Assembly (NCBI RefSeq): GCF_000340215.1
Contig: NW_006921537.1
Location: 4,893,461 to 4,957,460, forward strand
Direction: 5' to 3'
DNA length: 64,000 nucleotides
From: Pseudocercospora fijiensis CIRAD86
Lineage: Eukaryota > Ascomycota > Dothideomycetes > Mycosphaerellales > Mycosphaerellaceae
This document shows positions 37,001-51,441 of this stretch, in pieces; the stretch's first letter is position 1; each line of letters opens with the position of its first letter. Both the position numbers and the translations under genes were made by a program. The notes beneath the pieces are model-generated. The model saw only the letters and a list, made by a program, of their open reading frames with translations. It had not been told where the DNA came from and searched no databases.

Positions 37001-39245
37001 GCTTTACAGTTCGCTATATTAGCTATTATATTACAACAGGCTAATAACACCTACTAGCACCTAATTGCCTTCTTCTTAAGGAAGATAATTAATGCTAAGC
37101 GTCGTTACGAGACCTACGAGCAAGAGCTCTTAGCAATCGTAGAAGCCTTTAAGTACTAGCGCTATTATCTCGATAGTGCTTAGTACCCTATCTAAGTCTA
37201 TACGGACTATAACAACCTCCGTAGAATTACGAAGGTTACTAGGGTTATAGGTCGATAGGCTAGATAGGCCGTCTACCTCGCTAGGTTTAATTTTAATATA
37301 TTATATCGGCTAGGCGTAAGTAACCCTACTAATAGCCTATCGAGGCGACCTAATTATAATAGCGAGTCCTAGTATATCAATTCTTTGTTTCTAACCCTAT
37401 AGTATAAGATTGCTATAGCCCGTGTTGTTAATAAGCAAGCGTAGGATAAGCGGCTTACCGGACTCCGCGACGGCTTAAAGCATATTAATGCTCTTGCTAT
37501 ATTAATAGTACGTGTTAAGGCAAGGGCTAAGGACATAGATAGGAGAAGTTATAATAACTCCCTAGTCGACATCGCAATATATAGTAACAGCGATAGCACT
37601 GCTGCAGTTAATCCGGCTGCTAGTGCTATTAGATACATATAATACGTACCTCGTTTAATAGCGAGGGTGCTATTAAATAACCTTGCAAATAGGGATAGTT
37701 AATTGTTTATAGATAAGCTGTTACGTGCTTAGTAGAGGGACGCCTTTGCTACTAAACGTATCGACAAGCTTGTAAGTAGGCGAACGACTCGATCTAGTAA
37801 GAGTAACTAGTCGATCGATAACAAAGGTTATTTAAAGTTTAAGGGCAGATACTATGTCCCCGCTAAACATTCGATCCGACAAGAGCTTCTTAAGCGACAC
37901 TATAATAGTAAGCTTGCCGGTTACTATAGTATAGAGAGGTCGTACAAGCTACTATCGCGCATATACTACTAGCTAAATAGTAAGCGGGACATAAAGGATT
38001 ACGTAAACACGTATGCCGTATGTTAACGAGTTAAAGTACCGAAGCACTTGCTATTTAGCGAGTTGTCTTCGCTTCCTATTCTAAAGAAGCCATTTACTAA
38101 GCTTATAATAGACTTTATTACCGGCCTTCCGCCTACTAAACGTAGAGGTAGTAAGGATGTGTATAATACTATCCTAGTTGTCGTAGACCGGTTTACTAAG
38201 AGCGCTCGTTATATCCCTACTCGGAAGGATTGGACTTCTATTAATATAGCAGAAGCGCTATAGAACAATATCTTCTATAGCTATTAGGGAACCCCTAAGG
38301 GGATAGTTTCCGACCGAGGCTCGACATTTATATCTTACTATTAGAGTGAGATATACCTACAGCTAAGACTTAAGCATCGGCTATCTATAGCCTTCTATCT
38401 ATAGACAGATAGCTAAACCGAGAGGCAGAATGCTACCCTATAGCAGTACCTACGCAGTTACATTAACGAGAACCCTAACGACTAGGTTAACCTCCTATAG
38501 CTAACTAAATTCGTATACAATAACAGTGTCCACTTATTAACCAAGGTGTTACTATACATAGCTATAATAGGCTAGAACGCTACTATGCCGTAAGACCCTC
38601 TATCGCTCGAGGCCGAGCGTAAGGAAAGGGAAGCGGGTTAACCTAAGACACTAGCGGCTATTAAGAGGGTTTAAAAGATGCGAGAAATCCATACCAAGAT
38701 AGCTGAGAAGCTAACAAAGGCTTAAGAGTACTAAAAGGCCTATTACGATAAGCGTTATATACCGATAACCTTTAAGCAAGGCGATATAGTTATGCTTAGT
38801 ATAAAGAACCTCCGTATCCGCAAACACCTATTACCCGATAGCAAAACACGCCCCAAACTAGCACTACGGTTTATTAGCCTATTCCGAATCCGAGAACCGA
38901 AGGGCAATAGCTAGGCCTATCAGTTATAGCTCCTACTATACTATACTATCTATAATACCTTCTATATCTCCCTCCTTAAACTATACTACTACCGCGGAGG
39001 CCCTAAAGAAGCCCCTACTAAACATAAAGAGATACTAGCCGACGGTGAAGAGCTATAGTCTATAGAACGTATCCTAAAGCATCGGACTAGACAAGGCAAG
39101 AAGGAGTACCTCCTAAGATAGTAAGGCTATTTACCTAAATAGGACTCGTAGGAAGCTAAAGGTTCCTTTAAGGATATAACCGAGTTGTTAGATAAGTATT
39201 GGACTAGCGTAAAGAACAAGAAGAAGGCTAAAAGCTTATAATGTC
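34010..39245 (+). pseudogene. element C gag-pol pseudogene
   Basis: One polyprotein broken by TAG/TAA. Gag is at about 34,010-35,200, with a P-T-K/I-x run at about 34,115-34,180. The zinc knuckle is at about 35,208-35,260 (KCFNCNSASYLLG-CDK; the His reads Tyr). Protease is at about 35,490-35,775 (LDLGN...SNPVLKYYAIVIDLG). RT is at about 36,023-36,720 with DYRRLNAITIKDRY and an intact YLDDILVY box at about 36,531. RNase H is at about 36,985-37,230 (IETNALQFA; Asp now Asn). Integrase zinc-binding is at about 37,860-38,030. The core at 38,095-38,560 has IIDFITGLP, SDRGSTF and TERQN, so all three acidic residues are kept. The chromodomain is at about 39,055-39,200 (VKNKKKAK tail). Pol would copy and integrate the element; this copy is inactive. 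Confidence 0.88.
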
Positions 39246-40404
39246 ACTATTAAGGCCTAGGATTAATGCTACCCCTAGGGTGCTATTAACTAACTAATTA
39301 GAGGCAAGCAATTGTTAGCAACAAGGGACAATAAGACTGCACTACTATAGTAAACGTATACCGAGTGTTAATAAGCGCGCTATAACGCGCCAACTATTTA
39401 CTACTCTTTTAAGGGCTCTACCTCTTTACTAATGCGCCCTATAAGGCCCTTCTCCTAGTATTTAGGCCCCCCTCTTGTTCCCTTATTCTACCGAGGTCTC
39501 GAGGCCTAGGCAATCGGCGCGGCTATATTAGTAACAGTGTTGCTAGTATTGTTAGTTAAAGAAGGAAATTAGAAGCAAGGTAAAGTTAGCGCTAAGACGA
39601 CTAGCGCCGCTATTATTAATATTACTTACTATTGTCGCTGCGCCTACAGACACAACCTTACTTGCACTACGAGCCTAAGGCACCTTTAATCAAAACTTTA
39701 ATCAAAACTTTAAGCCGCCTAAAAGATTAAGCGACTAATAGACTAACTAAGGGCAAAACTATAGAGCTAAGCTAGCCGGGGTCGATCTTACGGACAATAG
39801 GTTACTCCTCGATCTTTCTAACCCTTTAAGCGAGGCGAACCTCTACTACTGCACTTATAATAGCCTTTACCTATAGAAACCAGACGAGCTGTGTTTTTTA
39901 AAAAGATATAATTAGTTAACACTTAAAGGCTGCCAAACCTAACTAATTAGGGCTAGTAAAACCACGATAGTAAATAATAGTCCTCGTAATAACAAGAACA
40001 ATAACCCTCGGAAGCGGACAAACCCTTAGAAGCGGACATTGCTAGGTCTTTTAAGAGTAGACGTAAAGAACTCGGTACGACATTACTTAGAACGGAGGCA
40101 GGGCTGCAATACCTCGTACGTCTACCTATTATAGCAGGGAAGACGCGCTCGTATTGTAATTAGTCGAAGGTCCTCAATTCTTGTAGATATATATTACTTT
40201 ATAGTTTATTATATATAGGGATAGCGCAGTTAGAGTTAGATATTGTGCTAGAAGGTGAGGTTTGATATAGTTACATAATTAGGTAGTTAAGCGTTCAATT
40301 TAGCGCGGCTAAACAGCTTAGTTAATCTGCTAAGTTAGCAGTAGCGGAGATTAGATTAGAACATAGATAGGCTACGAGGGCGCGGCCTTTAGAAGGGAAG
40401 CGTA
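39246..40404 (+). other. element C 3' UTR and purine tract
   Basis: No coding frame. It is homologous to the A and E 3' regions, with the direct repeat aatcaaaacttt near 39,690, and ends in agaagggaagcg before the 3' LTR. Confidence 0.7.
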
Positions 40405-40601
40405 TATTAGAGCCAAAGAGGCTATACGTAATTAGCATATAATTAGGCCGAGTGAAGCTAGGGTCTTAATGCCTTAGGTAGGGCTTAGCGCTTAGCGTTA
40501 GGCTAACTAGCCTGCCTTCCTCCCTCTCCTCTTAGATCTCTATCGAATACTATACTAATTTACTACTACCCTATCTACCTGCTAATATGACCCTTCTCAC
40601 A
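40405..40601 (+). repeat. element C 3' LTR (197 bp)
   Basis: Starts TATTAGAGC (TG changed to TA) and ends TTCTCACA, followed by gcgga and the rest of element D. Confidence 0.92.
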
Positions 40602-40606
40602 GCGGA

Positions 40607-43600
40607 AGGCCTATAATAAAGTCTATTATAAGCTCTACGAATAGCTTCCTAGGAACAGGAAGTAAAGACAACTCGCTAAATAGTAAGTACTTTAGTACCT
40701 TAACTCGCTAGTATACTATACAGGTCTATATATATTCCTTTATATACCGCTTACTATTTAGCTAGTAGCATATACGCGATAGTAGCTCGTACGACCTCTC
40801 TATACTATAGTAACTAGCAAGCTTACTATTATAGTGTCGCTTTAAAAGCTCTTATCTAATCGATTGTTTAGTAGGGATATAGTATCTGCCCTTAAACCTT
40901 AAGTAACCTTTATCGTCGATTGACTAGTTACTCTTACTAGATCGAGTCGTTCGCCTACTTATAAGCTTATCGATACGTTTAGCAGCAAAGGCGTCCCTCT
41001 ACTAAGTACGTAATAGCTTATCTATAAACGATTAACTATCCCTATTCGTAAGGTTATTTAATAGCACCCTTGCTATCGAACGAGGTATATATTATACACA
41101 TCTAATAGCACTAGTAGCCGGAACTACTACAACCTCTTCTATAGCACTATCGCTATATAGGCTATTACTATAGATAGCAATATCTTTAATCGAGTTATTA
41201 TAGCTCGAGCGATCTACGTCCTTTCTAACGTATGCTAGAAGAACGACAACTCTGCTATAGTATTTGTTACCGCCGCAGGGTCCGGAAGTCCGCTTACCCT
41301 ACGCTTGCTTATTAATAATACGGGCTACAGCAATATTATGCTATAGGGTTAGAAACAATAAATTAATATACTAAGTCTCGCTATCGTAATTAGGTCGCCT
41401 CGATAGGCTATTAGTAGGGTTACTTACGCCTAGCCGATATAGTATATTAAAATCGAACCTAGCGAGGTAGACGGCCTATCTAGCCTATCGACCTATAACC
41501 CTTATAACCTTAGTAATACTACGTAGGTTGTTATAGTCCGTATAGACCTAAATTGTGTACTAAGCACTATCGAGATAGTAGCGCTAGTGCTTAAAGGCTT
41601 CTGCGATCTCGTAGGTCTCGTATCGACGTTCTATATCGATTATCTTCTATAAAAAGAAGGCAATTAGGTGCTAGTAATTGTCCTTATCTAATTGCTATAA
41701 CATAATAGCCGATATAGCGAACTGTAAAGCGTTAGTCTTAATACGGATCTGCTTGCTTAGTATAGAATAGTATAATAAGGGGACTTTAGTAAAGCGTTGC
41801 TTTAAACCGTTAAAAGCGGCTTTCGCCTTGTTAGTCTATTTAAATTCTCTAGTTAGGTTAGCCTTAGTTTTAGTAAGCTTAGTTAGGGGCATTATATGCC
41901 GTAAATAGCCCTTAATAAAGCGGCGGTAGAAGTTAGCAAAGCCGAGGAACGACTATAGCTCCTTAATTAACGTAGGAATAGGCTATTTAGTAATTGTTTT
42001 AATCTAATTAGGATTAGCCTTAATACTATTAGTCGATACGATAAAGCTAAGGAAGGCTACCTCCTTAGTAGCGAAGGTGCATTTAGAAGGCTTGTAATAT
42101 AGGCTATAAGTCCTTAAACGATCGAGTACCTTACGGACTATAGCCTAGTACTCTGCAATATTAGGTAAGTATATATAGACTAGGATATCGTCTAGGTAAA
42201 CTATATAGAGGTAGTCTAATAGGCCTAATAGGGCCCGATTAATATAGGACTAGAATGTAGCAGGGGCATTAGCTAGCCTAAATAGTATAACTAAGTACTC
42301 GAAATAGCTATAGCGAGTGCAGAAGGCTGTTTTCTATTTATCGCCCTTACGAATATAGATACGATAGTACGCATCCTTAATGTCTAGTATAGTATAGAAG
42401 TAGGCGCTAGAAAGGCGATCGAGGGTCTCGTTAATAAGCGGAAGTAGATAGCGGTCCTTAATAGTAACAGCATTAAGCCTACGATAATCGACATATAGGC
42501 GTAGGCTACTATCCTTCTTTAGAACAAACAGGATTAGTATACTAGTAGGGCTATTGCTATACTAAATTCGACTATTAGCTAGGTTCTTATCTAGGTATTT
42601 ACGCAATATAGCAAGCTTACGCTTACTAAGGTTATAGAGTAGTCTAAAAGGAACCTCTTTGCCTTCTATAATATTAATCTTATAATCCGTCTCTTTAAAT
42701 ATAGGCAATATCGATGCTAGGTAGTGTTTAAATATATTAATATAGGTTTCTCGAACAGGCTATAGTATACGAGCAAGCTAATTAGGGTCTATACTATTAG
42801 GGGGCACAGGTTCGTCGTTATTACTACCGAGGAGGTCGGTAGTTAGATCCGCTAAGGCAGAGGCAGGTATTAGGTTGCTAATAAACAGGACCCTAATATC
42901 GTTAGGGCACTCGCTAGTATTAATATGTTTAATGTCCTCCTTCCTAGCGATTCTAAATCGCTACTGTTAGCTGCCTAGGTCTATAGCTACGGCGTAGTGC
43001 TTAAGGATAGGGTTGCTAATAATAATATCGGATAGAAGGTTGTCTATATCTGCTACGTAGGCAGTAAAATCTAGCAAGCGCTCGTTGCCGAGGTCGTCTC
43101 TTAGAACTATAGGAATATAGTAAGCCCTATAGGTTAAGTGCCGGGCTTTATTAAACTAAGCAAGGGTTAGTAGGTTAGCTCTATTTAATTGTCGAAGGTC
43201 TAGTTGCTTAGCTAGGCGATAGCTAATAAGGGCACTAACTGAATTTCCTAGGTCTAGTATAACCTTAGTCTTATAGTTAGTACTATATGTGTCCTATATA
43301 AGGCAGGTGCGTATAATAGCTAGTACAATATCGATAGTCTTACGCCGTACAAGGCTAATAGTTAGTGCGGCGCTTATTCTTTTTTCGAAGGTTGGCCTAT
43401 AGGGGTAGCGTTAGCCGCTAAAAGGTGTTTCCTATATTTAGCGGAAGCGCGGTTAATTCGGGCCTAGTCTTTAGGTTTGTCGCATTAGCCTAGTAGATAG
43501 CTAGTGCTATTACAATTAAAGCACTTTAATCCGGTCGGTAGATTGCTATAGCCGCTATTACTACTATTATTAGTTAAGCGATTAGTATTATAGGGATACG

Positions 43601-44705
43601 AGCCCCTTCTACGGCCCCTATTACGGCTTCCTCTATATAGCCGTCGGCTACGGCCTCTTCTACGGTTATTGTTACTGTTCCTATTGTTAGTAGTATTGTT
43701 TTAGTAGGAACCTTAGTTTCCTCCGTAGCTACGATTGCTACGGTTAGTACTAGCTAGTCGGATCCTCGATTCTAGTCGTTACTAGAGCTAAACAGCTCGT
43801 TTAGCTGTTTCCACTTCGACTATAAATTAAATACGTATTAGGTTAGCTTGTTTAAATATACGGCGACGGTCTAATTCGAGAATAAGCTCCTATCTAAGCT
43901 TTAGGCGTATTTCCGAGATCTATATAGAATTAGTCTTAGTAGGAAGGTCGTCTTCGAGGGTCTTTAAATAGGCCTCGAATAAGCGAGCCGATTAATTAGT
44001 CTTTTATTTAGCTCGAAGATACTAGTCCTAAGCGTATTATTGCCTTAGTATAGGGTTTCTAAGGGTGTCTAGTATAATAGTTTTGTAGGTTTGCTACTAA
44101 ATAGCGACCTAGTCGTTAAGGGAGTTAAAATAGTTATCCTAGGTGCGCTTTAGGTCGCTATTAATATACTATATAGCGTAGACAACTAATAAATAGTCGT
44201 CTAGAAGGGCCCTCGGTACGTTTCGCTAGTTAAGCTCGTAGTTACGAATATAGTCGTTGTATTGCTTTCGACTAGAGCTATTAAATATAGTGCAGTCTCT
44301 AAGCTTAGTATCCTTCCTCTTCTAAATAGATAATAAAGGCCCTACTATTAGTTTAGTAGTAGTTGTTAGAGCTTCCTAAAGGCGACGAAGCTCGAGGAGG
44401 TTATCCTTTAGCTATTATTCTTAGCGTAGGGTAGTAAGCCTGTTTTAAGTAGCTTCTTAAAGTCTCCCTACTAGTTAAGGGCTAAAGGCTAGTCGGCTAT
44501 ATCGACGGTTAATAATATTGTTAAGAATATCGTCGACGGGCAACGAGGGGTTATCCCCTTCGACTATAGGTTCTTTAGTAGGCTCTCTAGTAGGCTCTTT
44601 AATAGGTACTATACTACTAGCGTTGTTATGGCTAGCGCTGCTAGTAGCGCTACGGTTATTGTTGTTGCTTCGTAATAAGCCGGCTATTGCAATAAGGGGT
44701 AGCAC
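40607..44705 (-). pseudogene. element D gag, protease, RT, RNase H and integrase N-terminal part
   Basis: Read on the minus strand from 44,705. Gag starts MLPLIAIAGLLRSNNNNRSA, followed by KEPTREPTKEP. The zinc knuckle is at about 43,480-43,530 and protease at about 42,960-43,330. RT is at about 42,000-42,740, with YLDD kept at about 42,187-42,198. RNase H is at about 41,500-41,760 and the integrase zinc-binding part and start of the core at 40,607-40,960. Multiple TAG/TAA stops. The primer-binding region (complement of tagtattcgatc) is at 44,951-44,962. Confidence 0.8.
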
Positions 44706-45129
44706 TAATAATATATTATAGCCCCTTATAGTACGGATATAGCGGAATTAGTAGGTATCGGCTTAGTATAGTTAACTTAGTATAGTAGGCCGTATAGAAG
44801 GCCTTGCTTAATAATTAGTACGGTTGTTTTAATAGAATAGTACGTATAGGTCCCGTTCTTCGGGCGTAATATAGTTAAATCGATAGTTTTAGTAGCTATA
44901 CCGCTAAAAGCTTAAAATAAGGACTATCTAGCTACTACCCTTAAAGGGTAGATCGAATACTATATAAGTGTCAGAGGCTATACGTAATTGGTATGTAACT
45001 AGCTCGAGTGAAGCTAGGGTCTTAGTGCCTTAGGCAGGGCTTGGCGCTTGGCGTTAGGCTAACTAGCCTGCCTTCCTCCTTCTCCTCCTAGTTCTCTATC
45101 GAATACTACTCGTACCTACTACTACCCAT

Positions 45130-45229
45130 NNNNNNNNNNNNNNNNNNNNNNNNNNNNNNNNNNNNNNNNNNNNNNNNNNNNNNNNNNNNNNNNNNNNNNN
45201 NNNNNNNNNNNNNNNNNNNNNNNNNNNNN
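45130..45229. other. assembly gap (100 N)
   Basis: Exactly 100 unknown bases within the 5' end of element E, a conventional gap of unknown size. Comparison with A suggests about 0.5 kb is missing. Confidence 0.99.
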
Positions 45230-48200
45230 AGTAGGGAGACTTTAAGAAGCTACTTAAAACAGGCTTACTACCCTACGTTAAGAACAACAGCTAAAGGATA
45301 ATCTCCTCGAGATTTGCCGCCTATAGGAAGCCCTAACAACTAACACCGAGCCGATAATAGGGCCTTCCTTACTATTAGTCCTAATTCAAAAGAAGGATGC
45401 TAAGCTTAAGGACTGTACCGTATTTAATAGCTCTAGCCGAAAGCAGTATAACGATTATATTCGTAACTGTAAGCTCAACTAGCGCAATGTACTAAGAGCG
45501 CTACTAGACGACTATTCCTTAGTCGTATACGCTATATAGTATATCAATAGCGACCTAAAACGTATATAGGATAACTATTTTAATTCCCTTTACGACTAGA
45601 CCGCTATTTAATAGCAAGACTACAAGACCGTTATACTAAACACCCTTAGAAACCCTATACTAAGGCAACAATATACTTAGGACTAGTACCTTCGAGCTAA
45701 ATAGAAGACTAATCAATCGGCTCGCTTATTTAAAGCCTATTTAAAGACCCTCGAAGATAACCTTCTAGCTAAAACCGACTCTATATAGATCTCCGAAATA
45801 CGCCCTAAACTAAGGTAGGAGCTTGTCCTTAAATTGGACCGCCGCCGTATATTCGAATAGGCTAATCTTACGCGAATTCAATTTATAATCGAAGTAGAAA
45901 CTATAGAGCGTATAGTATAGCTATAGCAACGGTTAGAATCTAAGATACGACTATCTACTAACCGTAGCCGCGGTAGAAACTAAGGAGGAAGTACTCCCTA
46001 AACGAACACTACTAATAATAGAAACAGCAACGACTACTAACGTAGAAGAGGCAGGGGCCGATACTGCGGTAGAAACCCCTAGCGAGGAAGAGGGCAAGGA
46101 AGGGGCTTATTTCTATATACCCCTAATCGTTTATCAAATTCTAGCACTAATCCGAGCGGACCTAGCAGCGCCCTAACTAGATACAAGTGCTTCAATTGTG
46201 ATAGCACTACTTATTTACTAGGCTAATATAATAGGCCTCGAGACTAGGCCCGAGTCGATCGTGCTACCGCCGAACACCGAAAGCACCTCTTAGCCGCTAA
46301 TACTACCCCTATTAGCCCTTCTAACTATTCGAAAAAAGAATAAGCGCCGCACTAACTATTAGCCTTATACGGCGTAAGACTATCGACATTGTGCTAGCTA
46401 TTATACATACCTGTCTCGTATCGGACACGTATAGAACTAACTATAAGACTAAGGTTATACTAGATCTAGGAAATTCAGTTAGTGCCCTTATTAGCTATCG
46501 CCTAGCTAAGCAATTAGACCTTCGACAACTGCCTAGGACTAACCTACTAACCCTTGCTTGGTTTAATAACGCTCGGCACTTAACCTACGGAGCCTACTAT
46601 ATCTATATAGCCCTAAGAGACGACCTCGGTAATAAGCGCCTACTAAACTTTACTGCCTACGCAGTAGACATAGACAGCCTCCTATCTAACATTGTTATTA
46701 GCAACCCTGTTCTTAAGTACTATACTATAGTTATAGACTTAGGCAGTTAACAATAGCGATTTAGAATTGCTAGGAAAGAGGACATTAAATATATCGATAT
46801 TAGCGAGTGCCCTAACGATATTAGGGTCCTGTTTATTAGCAACCTAATACTAGCCTCCGCCTTAGCTAATCCGACTACCGATTTGCTCGGTAGTAATAAC
46901 GATAAACCTATGCCCCCTAATAATCCTAATTAGCTTGCTCGTATACTAGAGCCTATCCGAGAGACCTATATTAATGTATTCGAATACTACCTAGTATCGA
47001 CATTGCCTATATTCAAAGAGACGGATTATAAGATTAATATTATAGAGGGCAAGGAGGTTCCTTTTAGTCCCCTCTACAACCTTAGTAAACGAGAGCTTGC
47101 TATATTGCGTAAGTACCTAGAGGAAAACCTAGCTAATAGTCGCATTCGGTATAGTAATAGCCCTGCTAGTATACTAATCCTGTTTGTTCTAAAGAAGGAT
47201 AATAGCCTGCAGTTATACGTTAATTACCGTAGACTTGATGCTGTTACTATTAAAGACTGCTGTCTACTCCCTCTTATTAATAAGACCCTCGATCGCCTTT
47301 CTAGGGCCTACTTCTGTACTATACTAGACATTAAGGATGCGTACTATCGTATCTGCATTCGTAAGGGCGACGAATAGAAGACGGCCTTCCGCACTCGCTA
47401 TAGCTATTTCGAGTACTTAGTTATGCTATTCGGCTTAGCTAATGCCCCTATAACATTCTAGTCCTATATTAATCGGGCCCTCTCGGGCCTATTAGACTAT
47501 CTCTATATAGTTTACCTAGATAACATCCTAGTTTATACACATTTACCTAATATTGCAGAACACTAGGCCGTAGTACGTAAGGTCCTCGACCGCCTACGAG
47601 CCTATAGACTATATTGCAAACCTTCTAAATGCACCTTTACTACTAAAGAGGTGTTATTCCTCGGCTTCCTCGTATTAACCGAGGGTGTTAAGGCTAATCC
47701 TAATCGGATTAAGACTATTACTAAGTAGCTAATACCTACTAGTATTAAGGAGCTTTAATCGTTCCTCGGCTTCGCTAATTTCTACCGCCGTTTTATTAAG
47801 GGCTATTCGAGGCATGTAATGCTATTAACTAAGCTCACTAAGACTAAGGTAAACCCTTCTAGAGAGTTTAGGTAGACTAATAAAACACAAGCCGCTTTTA
47901 ACGGTCTAAAGAAGCGATTTACTAAAGTCCCCTTATTATACTATTTCGTGCTAAGCAAGCAGATCCGAATTGAGACTAACGCTTTACAGTTCGCTGTATC
48001 GGCTATTATATCCTAGCAATCAGATAATAACTATTACTAGCACCCGATTGCCTTCTTCTCGCGGAAGATAATTAATACTAAGCGTCGCTACGAGACCTAC
48101 GAGCAAGAGCTCCTAGCTATTGTCGAGGCCTTTAAGTACTAGAGGCACTACCTCGATAGGGCCTAATATACAATACAGGTCTATATAGACTATAACAACC

Positions 48201-50228
48201 TCCGTAGCATTACTAAGGTTACTAGGGTTATAGGTCGATAGGCTAGATAGGCCGTCTACCTCGCTAGGTTTGATTTTAATATATTATACCGGCTAGGCGT
48301 AAGTAACCCTACCGATAGCCTATCGAGGCGACCTAATTACGATAGCGAGACCTAACACATTAATTCTTTGTTTCTAACCCTATAGCATAAGATTACTATA
48401 GCCTGTATTGTTAATAAGTACGCGTAGGATAAGCGGCTTACCGGACTCCGCGACGGCTTGAAGCATATTAATGCTCTTGCTATATTAATAGTGCGTATTA
48501 AGGCAAGGGCTAAGGACACAGACAGGAGAAGTTATAATAACTCCCTAGTCGATATCGCTATATATAGTAATAGCGATTAAAGCACTAATGTAGTTAATCC
48601 GGCTGCTAGCACTACTAGACACATACAATACGTACCTCGTTTAATAGCGAGGGTGCTATTAAATAACCTTATAAATAGGGATAGTTAATCGTTTATAGAT
48701 AAGCTGTTACGTACTTAGCAGAGGGACGCCTTTGCTACTAAACGTATCGACAAGCTTATAAGTAGGCGAAAGACTCGATCTAGTAAGAGTAACAACAATT
48801 AGTCGATCGACGACAAGGGTTACTTAAAGTTTAAGGGCAGATACTATGTCCCCGCTAAACAATCGATTAGACAAGAGCTTCTTAAGCGACACTATAATAG
48901 TAAGCTTGCCGGTTACTATAGTATAGAGAGGTCGCACGAGCTGCTATCGCGTATGTGCTACTAGCTAAATAGTAAGCGGGATATAAAGGACTACGTAAAC
49001 ACGTATACTGTATACTAACGTGTTAAGGCACTAAAGCATTAGCCTTTTAGCGAGTTGTCCTCTTTACTAATCCCTTACAAGCCATTTATAGAGCTTATAA
49101 TAGACTTTATTATAGGCCTTCCGCCTGCTAAGCGTAGGGGTAGCAAGGACGTATATAATGCTATCCTTGTTATAGTAGATCGATTTACTAAAGGCGCTCG
49201 ATATATCCCGGCGCGTAAGGATTAGACTACTATTAATATAGCAGAGGCGCTATAGACTAACATCTTCTATACCTATTAGAGAACCCCTAAGGGGATAGTC
49301 TCTAATAGGGGCTCGACATTTACATCGCGCTATTAGAGCGAAATATGCCTATAGCTAAGACTAAAGCATCGGCTATTAATAGCCTTCTTTCTATAGACTA
49401 ACGGTTAAATAGAGAGACAGAATGCTACCCTATAGCAGTACCTACGCAGCTACATTAATAAGAACCCCGATAACTAGGTCAATCTCCTACAACTAGCCGA
49501 ATTCGTATACAATAACAGTGTCTACTTATCTACTAAGGTGTTACCTTATTTCGCTATAATAGGAAGCAACCCTACGCTACTATAAGACCCCCTATCGCTC
49601 GAGGCCGAGCGTAAGGAAAGGGAAGCGGGTTAACCTAAGACACTAGCGGCTATTAAGAGGGTTTAAAAGATGCGAGAAATTCACGCTAAGATAGCTAATA
49701 AACTAGCAAAGGCCTAGGCCTATTAGAAGGCCTACTATAACAAACACTACCTTCTAATAACCTTTAAGCAAGGCGACCTAGTTATGCTTAGTACGAAGAA
49801 CCTCCGTATCCGCAAACACCCCTCGCCTAATAGCAAAACAAGGCCTAAACTCGCACTAAGGTACATTAGCCCTTTCTGTATCCGAGAACCTAGGGGCACC
49901 TAGGCCTATTAGTTGTAGCTTCTACCTTATTACACTATCTATAACACCTTCTATATATCCCTCCTTAAGCCGTACTACCTACGCGAAGGGGATAAAGCAC
50001 CTACTAAATCCGAGGACATGCTAGCTAATAGTAAAGAACTGTAGTCTATAGAACGTATCCTAAAGCACTAGACTAGACAAGGCAAGAAGGAGTACCTATT
50101 AAGGTAGTAAGGCTATTCGCCTAAATAGGACTCGTAGGAAGCTAAAGGTTCTTTTAAAGATATAACTAAGTTGTTAGATAAGTATTAGACTAGTATAAAG
50201 AACAAGAAGAAGGCTAAGGGCCTATAAT
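45230..50228 (+). pseudogene. element E gag-pol pseudogene (5' end missing)
   Basis: Gag is at 45,230-46,140 and the zinc knuckle at about 46,180-46,245 (KCFNCDSTTYLLG; the last Cys is Tyr). Protease is in the open stretch 46,391-46,750 (VILDLGNSVSALISYRLAKQ). RT is at about 47,003-47,760, with YLDN in place of YLDD at about 47,513. RNase H is at about 47,960-48,220 and integrase at about 48,840-49,580, where the second catalytic Asp reads Asn (SNRG). The chromodomain is at about 50,035-50,180. TAG/TAA stops throughout. Confidence 0.82.
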
Positions 50229-51441
50229 GTCGCCTAGGAATAATACTACCCCCGGGGTGCTATTAGCTAACTAATTAGAGGCCGGCAAACTAGGACAATA
50301 AGACTACACTACTATAGTATACGCGTACCGAGTGTTAATAAGCGCGCTATTACGCGTTACTATCTACTACTCTTTTAGGAACTACCTCTCTACTAACGCG
50401 CCCTATAAGGCCCTTCTCCTAGTATTTAGGTCCCCCTTATGTTCCCTTATTCTATCGAGGCCTCGAGGCCTAGGCAATCGGCGAGGACGGCGCGGCCGGC
50501 GCGGCTATATTAGTAATAGTATTGCGGAGTGTATTACTGTTAAGAAAGGACGGATACGGCTATGTTAGTAACGGTGTTACCGAGTTGTTATTAGTTAAAG
50601 AAGGAAGTTAGAAGAAGGTAAAGTTAGCGCTACGACGACTAGCGCCGCTATTATTAAACATTACCTACTATTGCTACTATACTTGTAAAGACAACCTTAC
50701 CTATACTACGAGCCTAAGGCACCTTTAATCAAAACTTTAATCAAAACTTTAAGGCCGAGTTAAAACTTTGACTAAGTTAAAAGATTAAGCGACTAATAGA
50801 CTAACTAAGGGCAAAAACTATAGAGCTAAGCTAGCCGGGGTCGATCTTATAGACAATAGGTTACTCCTCGATCTTTCCGACCCTTTAAGCGAGGCAAACC
50901 TTAACTATTGCACTTATAATAGCCTTTACCTATAGAAACTAGAAGAACTGAGTTTTTTGAAAAGATATAATTAGTTAATACTTAAAGGCTGCTAAACCTA
51001 ACCAATTTAGGCTAGTAAAACTACGATAGTAAATAATAACCCCTAGAAGCGGACAAACCCTCGGGAGCGGATATTGCTAGGTCTTTTAAGAGTAGACGCA
51101 AAGAACTCGGTACGATATTACTTAGAGTAGAGGTAGGGCTACAATACCTCGTACGTCTACCTATTATAGTAGGGAAGACGCGCTCGTATTATAATTAGTC
51201 GAAGGCTCTTAATTCTTGTAGATATATATTACTTTATAGTTTATTATATATAGGGATAGCGTAGTTAGAAGTTAGATATTGTGTTAGAAGGTAAGGTTTA
51301 ACATAGTTACATAATTAGGTAGTTAAGTGTTTAATTTAGCGCGGCTAAGCAGCTTATTAGACTTGCTAAGTTAGTAGTAACAGGGGTCGAGGTTAGAACA
51401 TAGAAAGGCTACGAGGGCGCGGCCTTTAGAAGGGAAGCGTA
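50229..51441 (+). other. element E 3' UTR and purine tract
   Basis: Homologous to the A and C 3' regions, with no supported coding frame. It ends agaagggaagcgta before the LTR. Confidence 0.65.

Larger units (their letters stand above)
33570..40601 (+). mobile_element. Gypsy element C (complete, 7.03 kb)
   Basis: The best-preserved family member. LTRs of 197 bp (33,570-33,766 and 40,405-40,601) read TGTTAGAGC...TTCTCACA, the 3' copy keeping the original final CA. Perfect duplications gcgga are at 33,565-33,569 and 40,602-40,606. It is inserted in the integrase of D. The self-priming pair is at 33,707-33,719 and 33,765-33,777. The purine tract is at 40,391-40,404. Confidence 0.92.
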
